This document shows positions 1 through 7,691 of a stretch of 30,007 nt of DNA, piece after piece. The stretch spans positions 1-30,007 of the forward strand of contig CAKRKO010000026.1 in assembly GCA_934358495.1 (NCBI GenBank). Direction: 5' to 3'. Position 1 is the first letter of the stretch. The number at the start of each line of letters is the position of its first letter. This DNA comes from an uncultured Eubacterium sp. (GTDB lineage: Bacteria > Bacillota > Clostridia > Lachnospirales > Lachnospiraceae). A program made the translations under genes and the position numbers. Under the pieces are notes generated by a model, which was not told the origin of the DNA, ran no database searches, and saw only the letters and a list, made by a program, of their open reading frames with translations.

Positions 1-407
1 AGGATACGAACTGCTTTTACACAAGCCGGCCAGAATGCAAACAAAGAACTGATTCCCCAGAATGCATACAGACATACCAGTGCTTTAAAACCAAGTGGAA
101 GCAGATGTAAGAATCCACCGAGACCTGTTCCGATCAAAGATACTGTCAGGATAATTCGTGTGGAAATACGGTCAGCTACGACACCACCAAATAAGTAAGA
201 AATCATTCCGAAAACTCCAAGTACGCTTCCGAAAACACCCATCTGTGTATTAGTCAGGTGGTACGTTTCCAGATAAACATCATAGTAGTCAAAACGGAAA
301 TACGGTAATCCATAGATAATTGCACCTCCAAAAGCAACAATCAGGATTGCCAGAAAGTTTTTGGACATTTTTTCGCCCAAGCCAATTTTTGCAAGTAACT
401 TGTTCAT
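1..407 (-). CDS. MFS transporter, N-terminal part (cut by window edge)
   Basis: The reading frame is open from an ATG at 407 to the left edge, giving about 135 residues with no stop. It begins MNKLLAKIGLGEKMSKNF and continues into hydrophobic helices separated by short loops. The loop between helices 2 and 3 reads GGVVADRISTR, which matches the MFS signature (G-x3-D-R-x-G/S-R-R). A good Shine-Dalgarno (AAGGAGAAG) sits just before the ATG. The gene starts 25 bases after the stop of the M32-like gene and so is probably the fourth gene of the same operon. The substrate cannot be told. Its fellow MFS gene at 1940-3286 is a different sequence, so this is not a simple tandem duplicate. Confidence 0.85.
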   Translation of the reverse strand, partial: MNKLLAKIGLGEKMSKNFLAILIVAFGGAIIYGLPYFRFDYYDVYLETYHLTNTQMGVFGSVLGVFGMISYLFGGVVADRISTRIILTVSLIGTGLGGFLHLLPLGFKALVCLYAFWGISSLFAFWPACVKAVRI

Positions 408-431
408 AATTCTTCTCCTTTTTGTTTAATT

Positions 432-1943
432 TTAGAACAGTTTATATACTTCGGAAATTTTATTCCGTAAGTAATCAATATAATAAGTGGATGAAAAAGT
501 TCCGCGGCAGACATTTTCCATCAGTTCCCGCCCGGAATAAATTGCGCCATAGCGATACATATTCTGTGTAAGCCATTCATTGATCTTATCAAAGGACTGC
601 TGCTGCATTAATTGATCCAGATCTCCAATTTCCTGCGACATAACTGCTGCCATCTGTGCAGCTGTAACATTTGCCATAAAATAAGATGGAAAAAATCCAA
701 CATAGCCCGCTGCCCAGTGGATATCCTGCAGCACGCCTTCCCCATCATGCTCCGGTCGGATACCGAGATACTCTTCATATTTGCTGCTCCATGCATCTGG
801 CAGATCATCGATATCCAACGTACCACTGATCAGATCCTTTTCCAATTCATAGCGGATAATGATATGAAGCAGATAGGTCAGCTCATCTGCTTCCAGCCGG
901 ATCAGAGACGGTTGTGCATGATTGACCGCCTCATATAAATCCTGCGGTGTATATGTTTTCAACTGCGGAAGGATGTCTGTAAGTGGCTCATATATGTATT
1001 GCCAGAATCCCTTGCTCCGTCCGATAATATTTTCGTAAAATCTTCCGATTGCTTCCTCTACCGCAAATGTCGGTGATTCGGCAAGCAGGGTTCCCATAAG
1101 TTCCCTGCTGATTGACTGCTTATAGACCCCTCGTCCACCACAGTGTAAAATATTAAAAATTCCTCCCCAGAAACCATTTTCGGAAAATGTATTTACTACT
1201 CTTATATCATCAGGAGAATTTGCCAGGATGGTCGGATGTGAACCGATATCCACCCTTCCGCTGTCAAAGTTGAAACCTATTTTTTTTAAGATCATCGTCC
1301 ATACGGCCTGCTGTTGTTCACGGCTGACCGGTCCGATATCAATCTTTTTCGGTGCTGACCCGTTTTTATTTTTTTCCTCAACCCGATTCAGAAGTTCGAT
1401 CAAAACCGGCTTTAACTGAGCGGTCATCGTATCGATCGTTTCTGTCGTAAGTTCCTCCGCATAATAGCCCAAAAGTGCATCGTACGGATCTTTTTCATAT
1501 CCCCAGTATTCCGCAAAATTGCGGAAAGTTTTGAAAATCCGGGCAAGATATGGACGAAAGCAGGCAAAGTCATTCTTTTCCTTCGCTTCTGCCCATACCT
1601 GTTCTGAAACTGCAATCAGTTCCACATACTTCTGATACTCTGCTTCCGGAACTGCACGGATACTTTCAGAATTGCGAACTAATCTTCTGATCATGGCATT
1701 GGTGACAAAATCATTTTGCGCATTTCCTTTAAAATATCGAATCAGCTTCTGAAACCTGCTATTAGAAAGCAGCCGATACTGCTCTCCGGCCAGAAAAGAC
1801 ATGACCTTGCTTCGATATTCAATCGCATTTCTGGGCATGTAAGTAATTTTATCCCAGTAAATGAGCGCATCTGTGGTATATTTATAATATTCTATTTTTT
1901 CAATCATTTCCTTCAGCTCTGTAAGCTGTGACTGATAGGTCAT
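432..1943 (-). CDS. M32 carboxypeptidase-like protein with degenerate zinc site
   Basis: The 503-residue product has the length and overall pattern of family M32 metallocarboxypeptidases (Taq/Pfu carboxypeptidase). Recognisable blocks are the N-terminal ALIYWDKITYMPRNAIEYRS, the SHPT...DDIRV block near 235-248, ELMGTLLAES near 281-290, RFYENIIGRS near 301-310 and GVLQDIHW near 403-410. The catalytic HEXXH, normally within IHEGGHALYEQ, reads HCGGR at residues 267-271, so the catalytic Glu and the second zinc His are replaced by Cys and Arg. The usual HESQSR helix reads VEEAIGR (295-301); a Glu is kept but the His and Gln are not. Peptidase activity of the usual type is therefore unlikely. The ATG overlaps the stop of the upstream MFS gene (ATGA), which implies translational coupling. 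A binding or regulatory role linked to the two flanking transporters is an inference. Confidence 0.85.
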   Translation of the reverse strand: MTYQSQLTELKEMIEKIEYYKYTTDALIYWDKITYMPRNAIEYRSKVMSFLAGEQYRLLSNSRFQKLIRYFKGNAQNDFVTNAMIRRLVRNSESIRAVPEAEYQKYVELIAVSEQVWAEAKEKNDFACFRPYLARIFKTFRNFAEYWGYEKDPYDALLGYYAEELTTETIDTMTAQLKPVLIELLNRVEEKNKNGSAPKKIDIGPVSREQQQAVWTMILKKIGFNFDSGRVDIGSHPTILANSPDDIRVVNTFSENGFWGGIFNILHCGGRGVYKQSISRELMGTLLAESPTFAVEEAIGRFYENIIGRSKGFWQYIYEPLTDILPQLKTYTPQDLYEAVNHAQPSLIRLEADELTYLLHIIIRYELEKDLISGTLDIDDLPDAWSSKYEEYLGIRPEHDGEGVLQDIHWAAGYVGFFPSYFMANVTAAQMAAVMSQEIGDLDQLMQQQSFDKINEWLTQNMYRYGAIYSGRELMENVCRGTFSSTYYIDYLRNKISEVYKLF

Positions 1944-3286
1944 TCTTCTGCCTCTTTTCTGTTATATTTCTTAAACAAAGTAATGATTACAAGCGCTGCA
2001 ACAAAATATAAACCGGCGGCAATATAATAGGCTGTCCGATATCCTTCCTGTGTCGTAAAAAGGATACTTCCTGTAAAATGACCGCTGATGATACTGACAA
2101 TCCCGGCAATAAAGTTCACAACCGAAGTGAAAGCCGGACGCAGATTTTTCGGTGCAAGCATCATCGAAAGTGCGCTGTCTGCAGGACTTCCGAGATTGGC
2201 AAGGCCGGCTCTCATAAACAGACCAATTCCTACCATTGGGATCATGGCTTTTCCAAAATGATTGCCATTTGCAATGATCAGCATAAACGGTATCGATAAA
2301 AGCACTGTAAAACAAATGGTTCCCACTGTTCCCAACTTTTTCACGACAAATGGTGTAAATAACATAAATAACACGATTGCCGCATAAGAAATCGATACCA
2401 GCAGAGAAGACGTTGCTTTGTCTATATGCAGGTTGCGGTTCAGGAATACAGTATAGTAAGAAGTAAATAATCCCATTGCAAAGGAGATCAGTGCCCAGTA
2501 GATCAAATACATCATGGCATCTTTTCTAAACAGCACACTCAAGATATCACGTACTCTCTCCGGCAGGCTTTGCTTCTTTGTCTGCGTTTCATCCACAGAG
2601 ATATAATCTGATTTTTCTTCACGAATGAAGAGGATTGGTATGATGGACAGCAATGTCACAATACCGGTGATGATCAACACATCTCTGTTTCCTGCCAGGT
2701 AAGCATCACGGGTGCTGCCAGTCGTATCTGCAATATATTCCGTTAATTTTCTTGCTCTTTCAAAAGAAATACCTGCATGCGAAGAAAACAGTTTAACAGT
2801 TGCCGCACCACCAAGGAACGTGGTCAGGAAATATCCAACATATCCCATATAGTACGTACGCGTATACCAATCAATACTTTTACCACCTGCGCTGCCGGCA
2901 TAGGCTGCCACATAAGGAGCCAGCATAATGAAATGCAGCTGTACTCCGGTCAGTGCCAGAAGCGTTGACAGATAAAAAATTGTTGCTGACTTTACAAACA
3001 CAACGCAGAAAAATGCTGCGGATGTCGATGCCGCACAGAACAACAGCAATTTTTTATATCCACTTTTCGGAACAAGCAGTAAAATCAATGCACTCAAAAA
3101 TGTTGCATATCCGTAAAACGCCCAAAAAGATGTCGCCGTCGGCAATGAAACCTCCTGCAGATAATTTACATAAGTATCATATAAAATGCCGCTGGCCAGA
3201 TTGTTAATAACATAACTGATAATAAATAAAATCAAATTTCTTTTCTGTCTGAGTTGAACCTGCTGTATATGTATGTCCCCATTCAT
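1940..3286 (-). CDS. MFS transporter
   Basis: The 448-residue protein is strongly hydrophobic throughout, with about twelve predicted membrane helices and a charged central loop around residues 220-250 (EEKSDYISVDETQTKK) dividing two six-helix halves, as in the major facilitator superfamily. It ends in a short basic/acidic cytoplasmic tail (FKKYNRKEAEE). The ATG at 3286 has a purine-rich Shine-Dalgarno (AGGAAGGA) a few bases upstream. It lies 39 bases after the regulator gene and overlaps the M32-like gene by 4 bases. The substrate is unknown. The linked peptidase-like gene makes a peptide, amino-acid conjugate or small organic acid possible, but the sequence gives no direct proof. Confidence 0.85.
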   Translation of the reverse strand: MNGDIHIQQVQLRQKRNLILFIISYVINNLASGILYDTYVNYLQEVSLPTATSFWAFYGYATFLSALILLLVPKSGYKKLLLFCAASTSAAFFCVVFVKSATIFYLSTLLALTGVQLHFIMLAPYVAAYAGSAGGKSIDWYTRTYYMGYVGYFLTTFLGGAATVKLFSSHAGISFERARKLTEYIADTTGSTRDAYLAGNRDVLIITGIVTLLSIIPILFIREEKSDYISVDETQTKKQSLPERVRDILSVLFRKDAMMYLIYWALISFAMGLFTSYYTVFLNRNLHIDKATSSLLVSISYAAIVLFMLFTPFVVKKLGTVGTICFTVLLSIPFMLIIANGNHFGKAMIPMVGIGLFMRAGLANLGSPADSALSMMLAPKNLRPAFTSVVNFIAGIVSIISGHFTGSILFTTQEGYRTAYYIAAGLYFVAALVIITLFKKYNRKEAEE

Positions 3287-3325
3287 AATTTCTTCCTTCC
3301 TCTTCTATAAAAAGCCGTTCAATAA

Positions 3326-3859
3326 TTATTTGAGATTATACTGTGTAAAAAACGGATGAAGCAGATTTGCTCCAAACTGTGTATCAAAGTGTGGTTTTTT
3401 GATATTCTCCATATTCTCTTCCGGTTCGAGACGTTTGCGCATGGCAATGATTTCTTCATTTTCAATCTGTTCCATCATCGCCAGAAAAATCCGCGCTCTC
3501 CGCTTCATTTTCTGCAGATTAAATTTATATGTCCGGACAGTAGCATCGCTGATCCCCATTTCTTCACCGATTTCTTTATTGTCCTTTTCATAATATAAAC
3601 CTTCCAGTACATCCTTCTGCGCATCAGAAAGCCCGTTCATTTGCTTGTCCAGATCCAGAAGGCACTCAAATACACTGCCGTGCTCATCAAAAATATGCTC
3701 CTGCATCGCACGATGTGCATTCACGGATTTGCCCCTGGAAGAATAAATCAGTCCCTCTTCAAATTTATCCCCACAGAAAATGCACTGATATAGCTGTTCT
3801 TCTTCCGACCAGACATACCCCCTGGTTAATTCCTCCAACGTAAGCTCTTTGAATTCCAT
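3326..3859 (-). CDS. Zinc-finger-like/HTH transcriptional regulator
   Basis: The likely start is the ATG at 3859, because AAAGGA lies 9 bases before it; an in-frame ATG at 3883 has no ribosome binding site. The resulting 177-residue protein has CIFC at residues 26-29 followed by His at 49, 55 and 60, a spacing that could bind one metal ion. Residues about 77-120 (LSDAQKDVLEGLYYEKDNKE, then IGEEMGISDATVRTYKFNLQ) form a LuxR/sigma-4-like helix-turn-helix. No receiver or sensor domain is visible. It is the first gene of the MFS/M32-like/MFS operon and is probably its local regulator. The metal site could sense a metal or redox state, or be purely structural. The DNA-binding role is well supported; the signal is unknown. 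Confidence 0.75.
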   Translation of the reverse strand: MEFKELTLEELTRGYVWSEEEQLYQCIFCGDKFEEGLIYSSRGKSVNAHRAMQEHIFDEHGSVFECLLDLDKQMNGLSDAQKDVLEGLYYEKDNKEIGEEMGISDATVRTYKFNLQKMKRRARIFLAMMEQIENEEIIAMRKRLEPEENMENIKKPHFDTQFGANLLHPFFTQYNLK

Positions 3860-3883
3860 ATTCAGGCGTCCTTTCTCTTCCAT

Positions 3884-4010
3884 ATACTGTATACACTTTA
3901 TGTCGCTCTTATTTAGTTATGTTTTGTATATTCGTTTATGGATTTCATAAACGTTTTTTTGTTTCGTTTGTATTTTATAGTAAATTAGCACATTTTACGC
4001 AAAATATCAA
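3884..4010 (-). promoter_or_regulatory. Candidate promoter and dyad upstream of the regulator operon
   Basis: This is part of a 384-base AT-rich stretch without genes (3860-4243). On the minus strand there are plausible sigma-A boxes, TTGATA-17-TAATTT or TTGCGT-17-TATAAA, around 3983-4010. Downstream of them, at 3933-3953, is a perfect 8-bp inverted repeat, CGTTTATG-gattt-CATAAACG. The dyad lies between promoter and gene and could be an operator. On the plus strand it is followed by seven Ts and resembles a terminator, but no plus-strand gene ends here. The remainder of the gap, apart from the terminator at 4199-4232, shows nothing further. Confidence 0.35.
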
Positions 4011-4193
4011 CAGTTTTTTATTATTTTTTCTACAAAGCTGAATTACTTTTTAGATACCACTTTCTATCCTATTTTTCATATTTTTTTCGTATGATTATTG
4101 ATTTTTTTATGCACATTGTACAATTTTATAAAGTCAAAAGAGACAGAGATACCATATCTTAGAAACTATCCCAAATAATCATTTGATTTTTGC

Positions 4194-4232
4194 ACAAAAA
4201 AAGGACAGTTTTTCTGTCAAAACTGTCCTTTT
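4194..4232 (-). terminator. Rho-independent terminator of the GntR-type gene
   Basis: A 14-bp perfect stem (AAAAGGACAGTTTT at 4199-4212 with its complement at 4219-4232) closes a 6-base loop. On the minus strand the stem is followed by a run of seven Ts. It lies 12 bases after the stop codon of the gene at 4244-4969. Confidence 0.85.
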
Positions 4233-4243
4233 CTATATATGAT

Positions 4244-4969
4244 TTACGGCAGTATATCATGCTCCGCATTGATCAAATGCATTGTCATCCATTTTGCAGC
4301 TTCTTCTTCCTGCTGATTCTTTACTGCAATATAGATTTTCTTGTGTACATCAAGAATAAGTTCATAACGCACTTTCTGTGTACTTTTCTTGCCCTTATTC
4401 AAAATCTCCATCAAAGACTCGCTCAGCACATTTCTGCATACCTGCAGCATAATGGAATACATATCATTCTGTGAGGCTTCTGCCACAGCCACATGAAATT
4501 CCATATCACATGCCATAAATTCCTCTGGATTTCCGATCGCAGCTTCGGATCTCTGGATAATTTCTTTCATCTTCTCCAGGTCTTTCTCTGTCCGTCGGAT
4601 AGCGGCCAGACGTCCAGCTTCATTTTCTGTCTGACGTCTATACTCCAGAATGTTTTCAATGCTCAGATGCTTCATCTGAATGATCGTCTCCAGCGATTGC
4701 ACCGCATTGTCTACGTTGATCTCCTGCACAACGGCTCCGCTGCTGCCGGAATAAATCTTGATGTAACCATCCCGTTCCAGCATACGCATTGCCTCGCGGA
4801 TCGTCGGCCGGCTCCGATGCATCATTTCCATCATCTTACGTTCAGATGGAAGACGTTCGCCCGGATGAATCTCTCCATCCAAAATCAGCTGCCGGATCTG
4901 ATTATATATTTCTTCGCTGGCTCTTTTCGTTTGCACAGGCTGCAAATCTATCTGAATCATGTTTTTCAT
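4244..4969 (-). CDS. GntR/FadR-family transcriptional regulator (FCD domain)
   Basis: The start is placed at the ATG at 4969, which has AGGGAAGGG eight bases upstream; the in-frame GTG at 4978 would overlap that site. The 241-residue protein has a GntR winged helix at about residues 14-75 with the classic ERLPSERKMMEMMHRSRPTI segment. It is followed by an all-helical FCD effector domain. The four FCD metal ligands can be seen as D155, H159, H209 and H231. Family members usually bind an organic acid through this metal and leave DNA when it is bound. The gene is followed by its own terminator. It lies just downstream of the ECF S component and amidohydrolase genes on the same strand, so these are the likely targets, though this is inference. 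Confidence 0.9.
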   Translation of the reverse strand: MKNMIQIDLQPVQTKRASEEIYNQIRQLILDGEIHPGERLPSERKMMEMMHRSRPTIREAMRMLERDGYIKIYSGSSGAVVQEINVDNAVQSLETIIQMKHLSIENILEYRRQTENEAGRLAAIRRTEKDLEKMKEIIQRSEAAIGNPEEFMACDMEFHVAVAEASQNDMYSIMLQVCRNVLSESLMEILNKGKKSTQKVRYELILDVHKKIYIAVKNQQEEEAAKWMTMHLINAEHDILP

Positions 4970-5037
4970 AATATTCACCCTTCCCTGATTACCTGTAAGT
5001 AATTATACATACTCACACTTGCCTGCGCAACCATAAA

Positions 5038-5583
5038 TTAACCTGCCATATGAGACAGACGGCCTGCCACGCCTGATTTTTTCAAAAGCATATAAATAAC
5101 AAATCCGATCACGATACCTGCACCCGTCTGGAAAGCAAGCGCCGGAATCTCGATGATTGCTGTTTTTCCTCCATAAATAGCTGCCCGCACCAGAGTATAA
5201 GCAATGATATGAAGTACGCCACCAGATACTGCACCGATCAGGAATGAACCTTTTTTATCTTTCAGAATCTTGTGCATGATCAGTCCCATCACGATTGCCC
5301 ACATGCATTTAATCAGTAATGTCGGAACAACCCAGTAAAAATATCCGCCAATAAAATCGGATAAGCCTCCGCCGATAGCACCTGCGATGGCACCTTTTTT
5401 CAGACCAAATAATGCAACGGTAAGCAGGATCATACAATCTCCCAGATGTACATATCCGCTGATGGTCGGAATTTTAAAAATATAAGTTCCTAAAAATACA
5501 AGGGCTGCCATTGCAGCTGTCACTGTAATATCTACTGTCCGGATCTTCTGTCCGGAATTTGTCACATTTGTCTGTGCACTCAT
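5038..5583 (-). CDS. ECF transporter S component (substrate-binding membrane subunit)
   Basis: The ATG at 5583 is preceded by GAGGAGA at good distance and gives a 181-residue protein; the longer frame up to 5616 has no better start. It has about five to six membrane helices. Segments such as YVHLGDCMILLTVALFGLKK followed by GAIAGAIGGGLSDFIGGYFYW are typical of the small S subunits of energy-coupling-factor vitamin transporters, which share a separately encoded EcfA/EcfA'/EcfT module. That module is not in the window. Sequence reading cannot fix the substrate; ECF S subunits of this type take vitamins or their precursors. It lies between the amidohydrolase and GntR genes, which suggests uptake of a compound that the amidohydrolase then cleaves. 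Confidence 0.8.
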   Translation of the reverse strand: MSAQTNVTNSGQKIRTVDITVTAAMAALVFLGTYIFKIPTISGYVHLGDCMILLTVALFGLKKGAIAGAIGGGLSDFIGGYFYWVVPTLLIKCMWAIVMGLIMHKILKDKKGSFLIGAVSGGVLHIIAYTLVRAAIYGGKTAIIEIPALAFQTGAGIVIGFVIYMLLKKSGVAGRLSHMAG

Positions 5584-5629
5584 AATTTTTCTCCTCTCAT
5601 TTCCCCCAAAATTCACTCTTCTTTTATCA

Positions 5630-5688
5630 AGCGGATATTCTTAATCCGCTCACAAAATTTCAGTCAAACGGATATTCTCAATCCGTTT
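5630..5688. repeat. Two copies of a short hairpin repeat
   Basis: Within the 116-base gap after the amidohydrolase stop are two related perfect hairpins. The first is AGCGGAT-attctta-ATCCGCT at 5630-5650 and the second AAACGGAT-attctca-ATCCGTTT at 5666-5688. Both share the core CGGATATTCtyAATCCG. A third relative lies on the other side of the amidohydrolase at 6518-6542. Neither has a proper T-run for a minus-strand terminator. Confidence 0.6.
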
Positions 5689-5699
5689 TCGCTGCTTTG

Positions 5700-6458
5700 C
5701 TAAATTGTTTTCAGTTCCATAAATTTCTTTGCGTTGTTATAAAAAACATCCTCCAACTGTGCATCATTTAATCCACAGGAATATACACGCTGAATTTCCA
5801 CACTCGGATGATGGAACGGTGAATCAATTCCAAACATTACCCGTTCACTTCCTACGGTATCATAGGCATTTTTAATCTGACATCCCATAGGCATTCCTGA
5901 TACTTCCAGGAAAAGATTATCATATTTATATGCCATATTCAGGCTGCCTTCTATATAGACACCATGTCCATGTCCCATATGGATCATAACAGTCGGCACA
6001 TGTGGATGGCGTTCTGCCAGCAATCCAATCTGCCACGGCAGTGAATAAGGCGGATGTCCACAGTGGATAAAGACTGGTTTCTGATATGCCTCTGCAATTT
6101 CCATGATTGGGTCTACCATTGGTGAATCCGCAGTAAAGGCATCAAATAATGGCTGCATCTTTACACCTGCAAAATTCTCATCCCGCAGATAATGCTCCAG
6201 CATATCGTACGCTTCCTGTCCTTCATTTGCATTCACCCAGCAAAGTGGGATTATCTTGTCCGGAGCCGCCTCATATGCCTCCTTCAGCTCTTCATTCAAA
6301 TGACAGCCGGCCGGACATAAAATTGTTTTTTCAATATTGTAAGTCTCCATCTGTTCCATAAGACGCTGCAGATCAAAATCAATATTGAACGGGCTTCCAA
6401 ATTTTCCAATATGAGAATGAGCGTCAATTTTTTTAAAATGATTATAATGATTGTCCAT
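5700..6458 (-). CDS. Amidohydrolase family protein (metal-dependent TIM-barrel hydrolase)
   Basis: The ATG at 6458 has AGAGGTG six bases upstream; a GTG at 6467 would sit on that site and is rejected. The 252-residue product fits the amidohydrolase-2 group of small TIM-barrel hydrolases and decarboxylases. Visible metal or active-site elements are DAHSHIG (His14, His16), GVKMQP near 98-103, FIHCGH (His132, His135), VMIHMGHGHG (His160, His163) and FGIDSPFHHP (Asp212). The group hydrolyses or decarboxylates diverse cyclic and carboxylated substrates, so the exact reaction is not predictable. It is probably co-transcribed with the ECF S component downstream. Hairpin repeats flank it on both sides. 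Confidence 0.85.
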   Translation of the reverse strand: MDNHYNHFKKIDAHSHIGKFGSPFNIDFDLQRLMEQMETYNIEKTILCPAGCHLNEELKEAYEAAPDKIIPLCWVNANEGQEAYDMLEHYLRDENFAGVKMQPLFDAFTADSPMVDPIMEIAEAYQKPVFIHCGHPPYSLPWQIGLLAERHPHVPTVMIHMGHGHGVYIEGSLNMAYKYDNLFLEVSGMPMGCQIKNAYDTVGSERVMFGIDSPFHHPSVEIQRVYSCGLNDAQLEDVFYNNAKKFMELKTI

Positions 6459-6893
6459 AATAAGCACCTCTTATCCCCCTGATAATAGCTTTTCTGTTCT
6501 TCTTTGTGCACATGAGTAAAGCGGACATTCGCAATCCGCTTTCGCTACTTGCTCATGAACGCAGTCGCTTTGCGACCTGCATTCAAAAAGCGATTACCTA
6601 AATTATAATTGATTGTATCCTCATCGATGATTAACTTAACGATATCTTACCTTCTCATTGGCTTTTTTAACACTTCCAGTTTTAGATAATTTAACCATGC
6701 CAGTTTTCGTTTTCTTTGCGTGACAGTGGACAACCATATAACAAGTATGCTATGTTAAATGTATTGCGCCATAGGCGCCGACCGAAACGAAATGTAGCAC
6801 ACAGTGATTCTGAATCGCATTTGTCAACTTATGCTGACCGGAATCATACGCAAGTCTCGCTGACGTTCAACTTAAATGGGGGAGGATATTAAC
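6459..6893. other. 435-base gene-free divergent region with hairpins
   Basis: This gap lies between the divergent amidohydrolase (minus) and TRIC-type (plus) genes and must hold both promoters. It starts with a nested hairpin (6511-6557): outer arms CATGAG/CTCATG enclose AAAGCGGA-cattcgcaa-TCCGCTTT, a third member of the repeat seen at 5630-5688. A second hairpin, GCAGTCGC-ttt-GCGAcCTGC, follows at 6561-6580. Nearer the TRIC gene are small inverted repeats such as GTCA-acttatgc-TGAC. I recognise no known riboswitch and no convincing coding frame. Confidence 0.5.
6518..6542. repeat. Third copy of the short hairpin repeat
   Basis: An 8-bp perfect stem, AAAGCGGA/TCCGCTTT, with loop cattcgcaa. 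It shares the ATTCnCAATCCG core and the following TTTCGCT with the copy at 5666-5688. Confidence 0.55.
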
Positions 6894-7544
6894 GTGACAA
6901 GCTTAATGTCTGTATTTGAGATCATCGGCTCCATTGCATTCGCAATCTCCGGCAGTATGCTGGCCATCAAAAAAGAAATGGATCTTTTTGGTATATTGAT
7001 TCTCGGAATCGTAACATCTGTGGGCGGTGGTGCCATCCGCGACATCGTCATCGGAAACACTCCGCCTGCCATGTTCCAGAATCCAAAATGTACGGTTATT
7101 TCGTCCATTACCGCCATGATTGTCTTTATCAGCTGGAAAATTTATATCAGAAAACGAAATCTCTTTTCTGAAAAAATCGCCCGCCGCACAGACATCATGT
7201 ACCACAATCTTCTATTTCTATCTGACACGCTTGGACTGGCCGCTTTTACCATTCTTGGTATGGAGGCTACCATCAGTTTCCTTCACACTGATCAGTTCCT
7301 TCTGATCGCATTTGTCGGTCTGATCACCGGTGTGGGAGGTGGTATCCTGCGTGACCTGCTGGCCGGCGAAATTCCATATGTGCTTCAAAAGCATATTTAC
7401 GCTACAGCATGTATTTTTGGCATTATCGGGTACTATATCCTGTATCATTTTATGCCGGAAAGTGCTGCTGCATTAATTGGTTTCTGCCTGGTTCTGGTTG
7501 TTCGATACCTGGCAAAGCATTTTGAATGGAACCTGCCGCGATAA
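6894..7544 (+). CDS. TRIC/YicG (UPF0126) family membrane protein
   Basis: GTG at 6894 is the preferred start because GGGGGAGG lies eight bases before it; the in-frame ATG at 6876 overlaps that site. The protein of about 216 residues has some seven hydrophobic helices arranged as two homologous halves. Each half carries the family signature: TSVGGGAIRDIVIGNTPPAMF-like near the start and TGVGGGILRDLLAGEIPYVL further on. The family covers trimeric cation channels (TRIC) and the YicG-type membrane proteins, some linked to glycine transport. It is the only ordinary-size plus-strand gene in the window and is a single-gene unit ended by the hairpin at 7585-7652. The signature motifs are complete, so a working protein is likely; the substrate is uncertain. 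Confidence 0.85.
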   Translation: MTSLMSVFEIIGSIAFAISGSMLAIKKEMDLFGILILGIVTSVGGGAIRDIVIGNTPPAMFQNPKCTVISSITAMIVFISWKIYIRKRNLFSEKIARRTDIMYHNLLFLSDTLGLAAFTILGMEATISFLHTDQFLLIAFVGLITGVGGGILRDLLAGEIPYVLQKHIYATACIFGIIGYYILYHFMPESAAALIGFCLVLVVRYLAKHFEWNLPR

Positions 7545-7584
7545 GCCAAAAATGATTTCTATGTGGCAAAAATTATGTATTGAA

Positions 7585-7652
7585 AAAGACATCAGGCTGT
7601 TTTTCTCGCACGCTAACAATCGCTTTGCAGGGAAAAACAGCCTGATGTCTTT
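7585..7652. terminator. Strong bidirectional terminator between convergent genes
   Basis: A 21-bp perfect stem (arms 7585-7605 and 7632-7652, core GACATCAGGCTGTTTTTC) encloses a 26-base loop. T-rich tracts follow in both directions: TCTTTATTT on plus and GTCTTTTTCAAT on minus. It separates the TRIC-type gene and the HipA-like gene, which converge here. Confidence 0.85.
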
Positions 7653-7691
7653 ATTTACGTTGTGTTATGTCATATTATATTTACATTAGGA

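Noticed and set aside
3933..3960. Inverted repeat followed by seven Ts, resembling a plus-strand terminator
   Set aside because: No plus-strand gene ends upstream of it. It is treated as a candidate regulatory dyad for the minus-strand operon instead.
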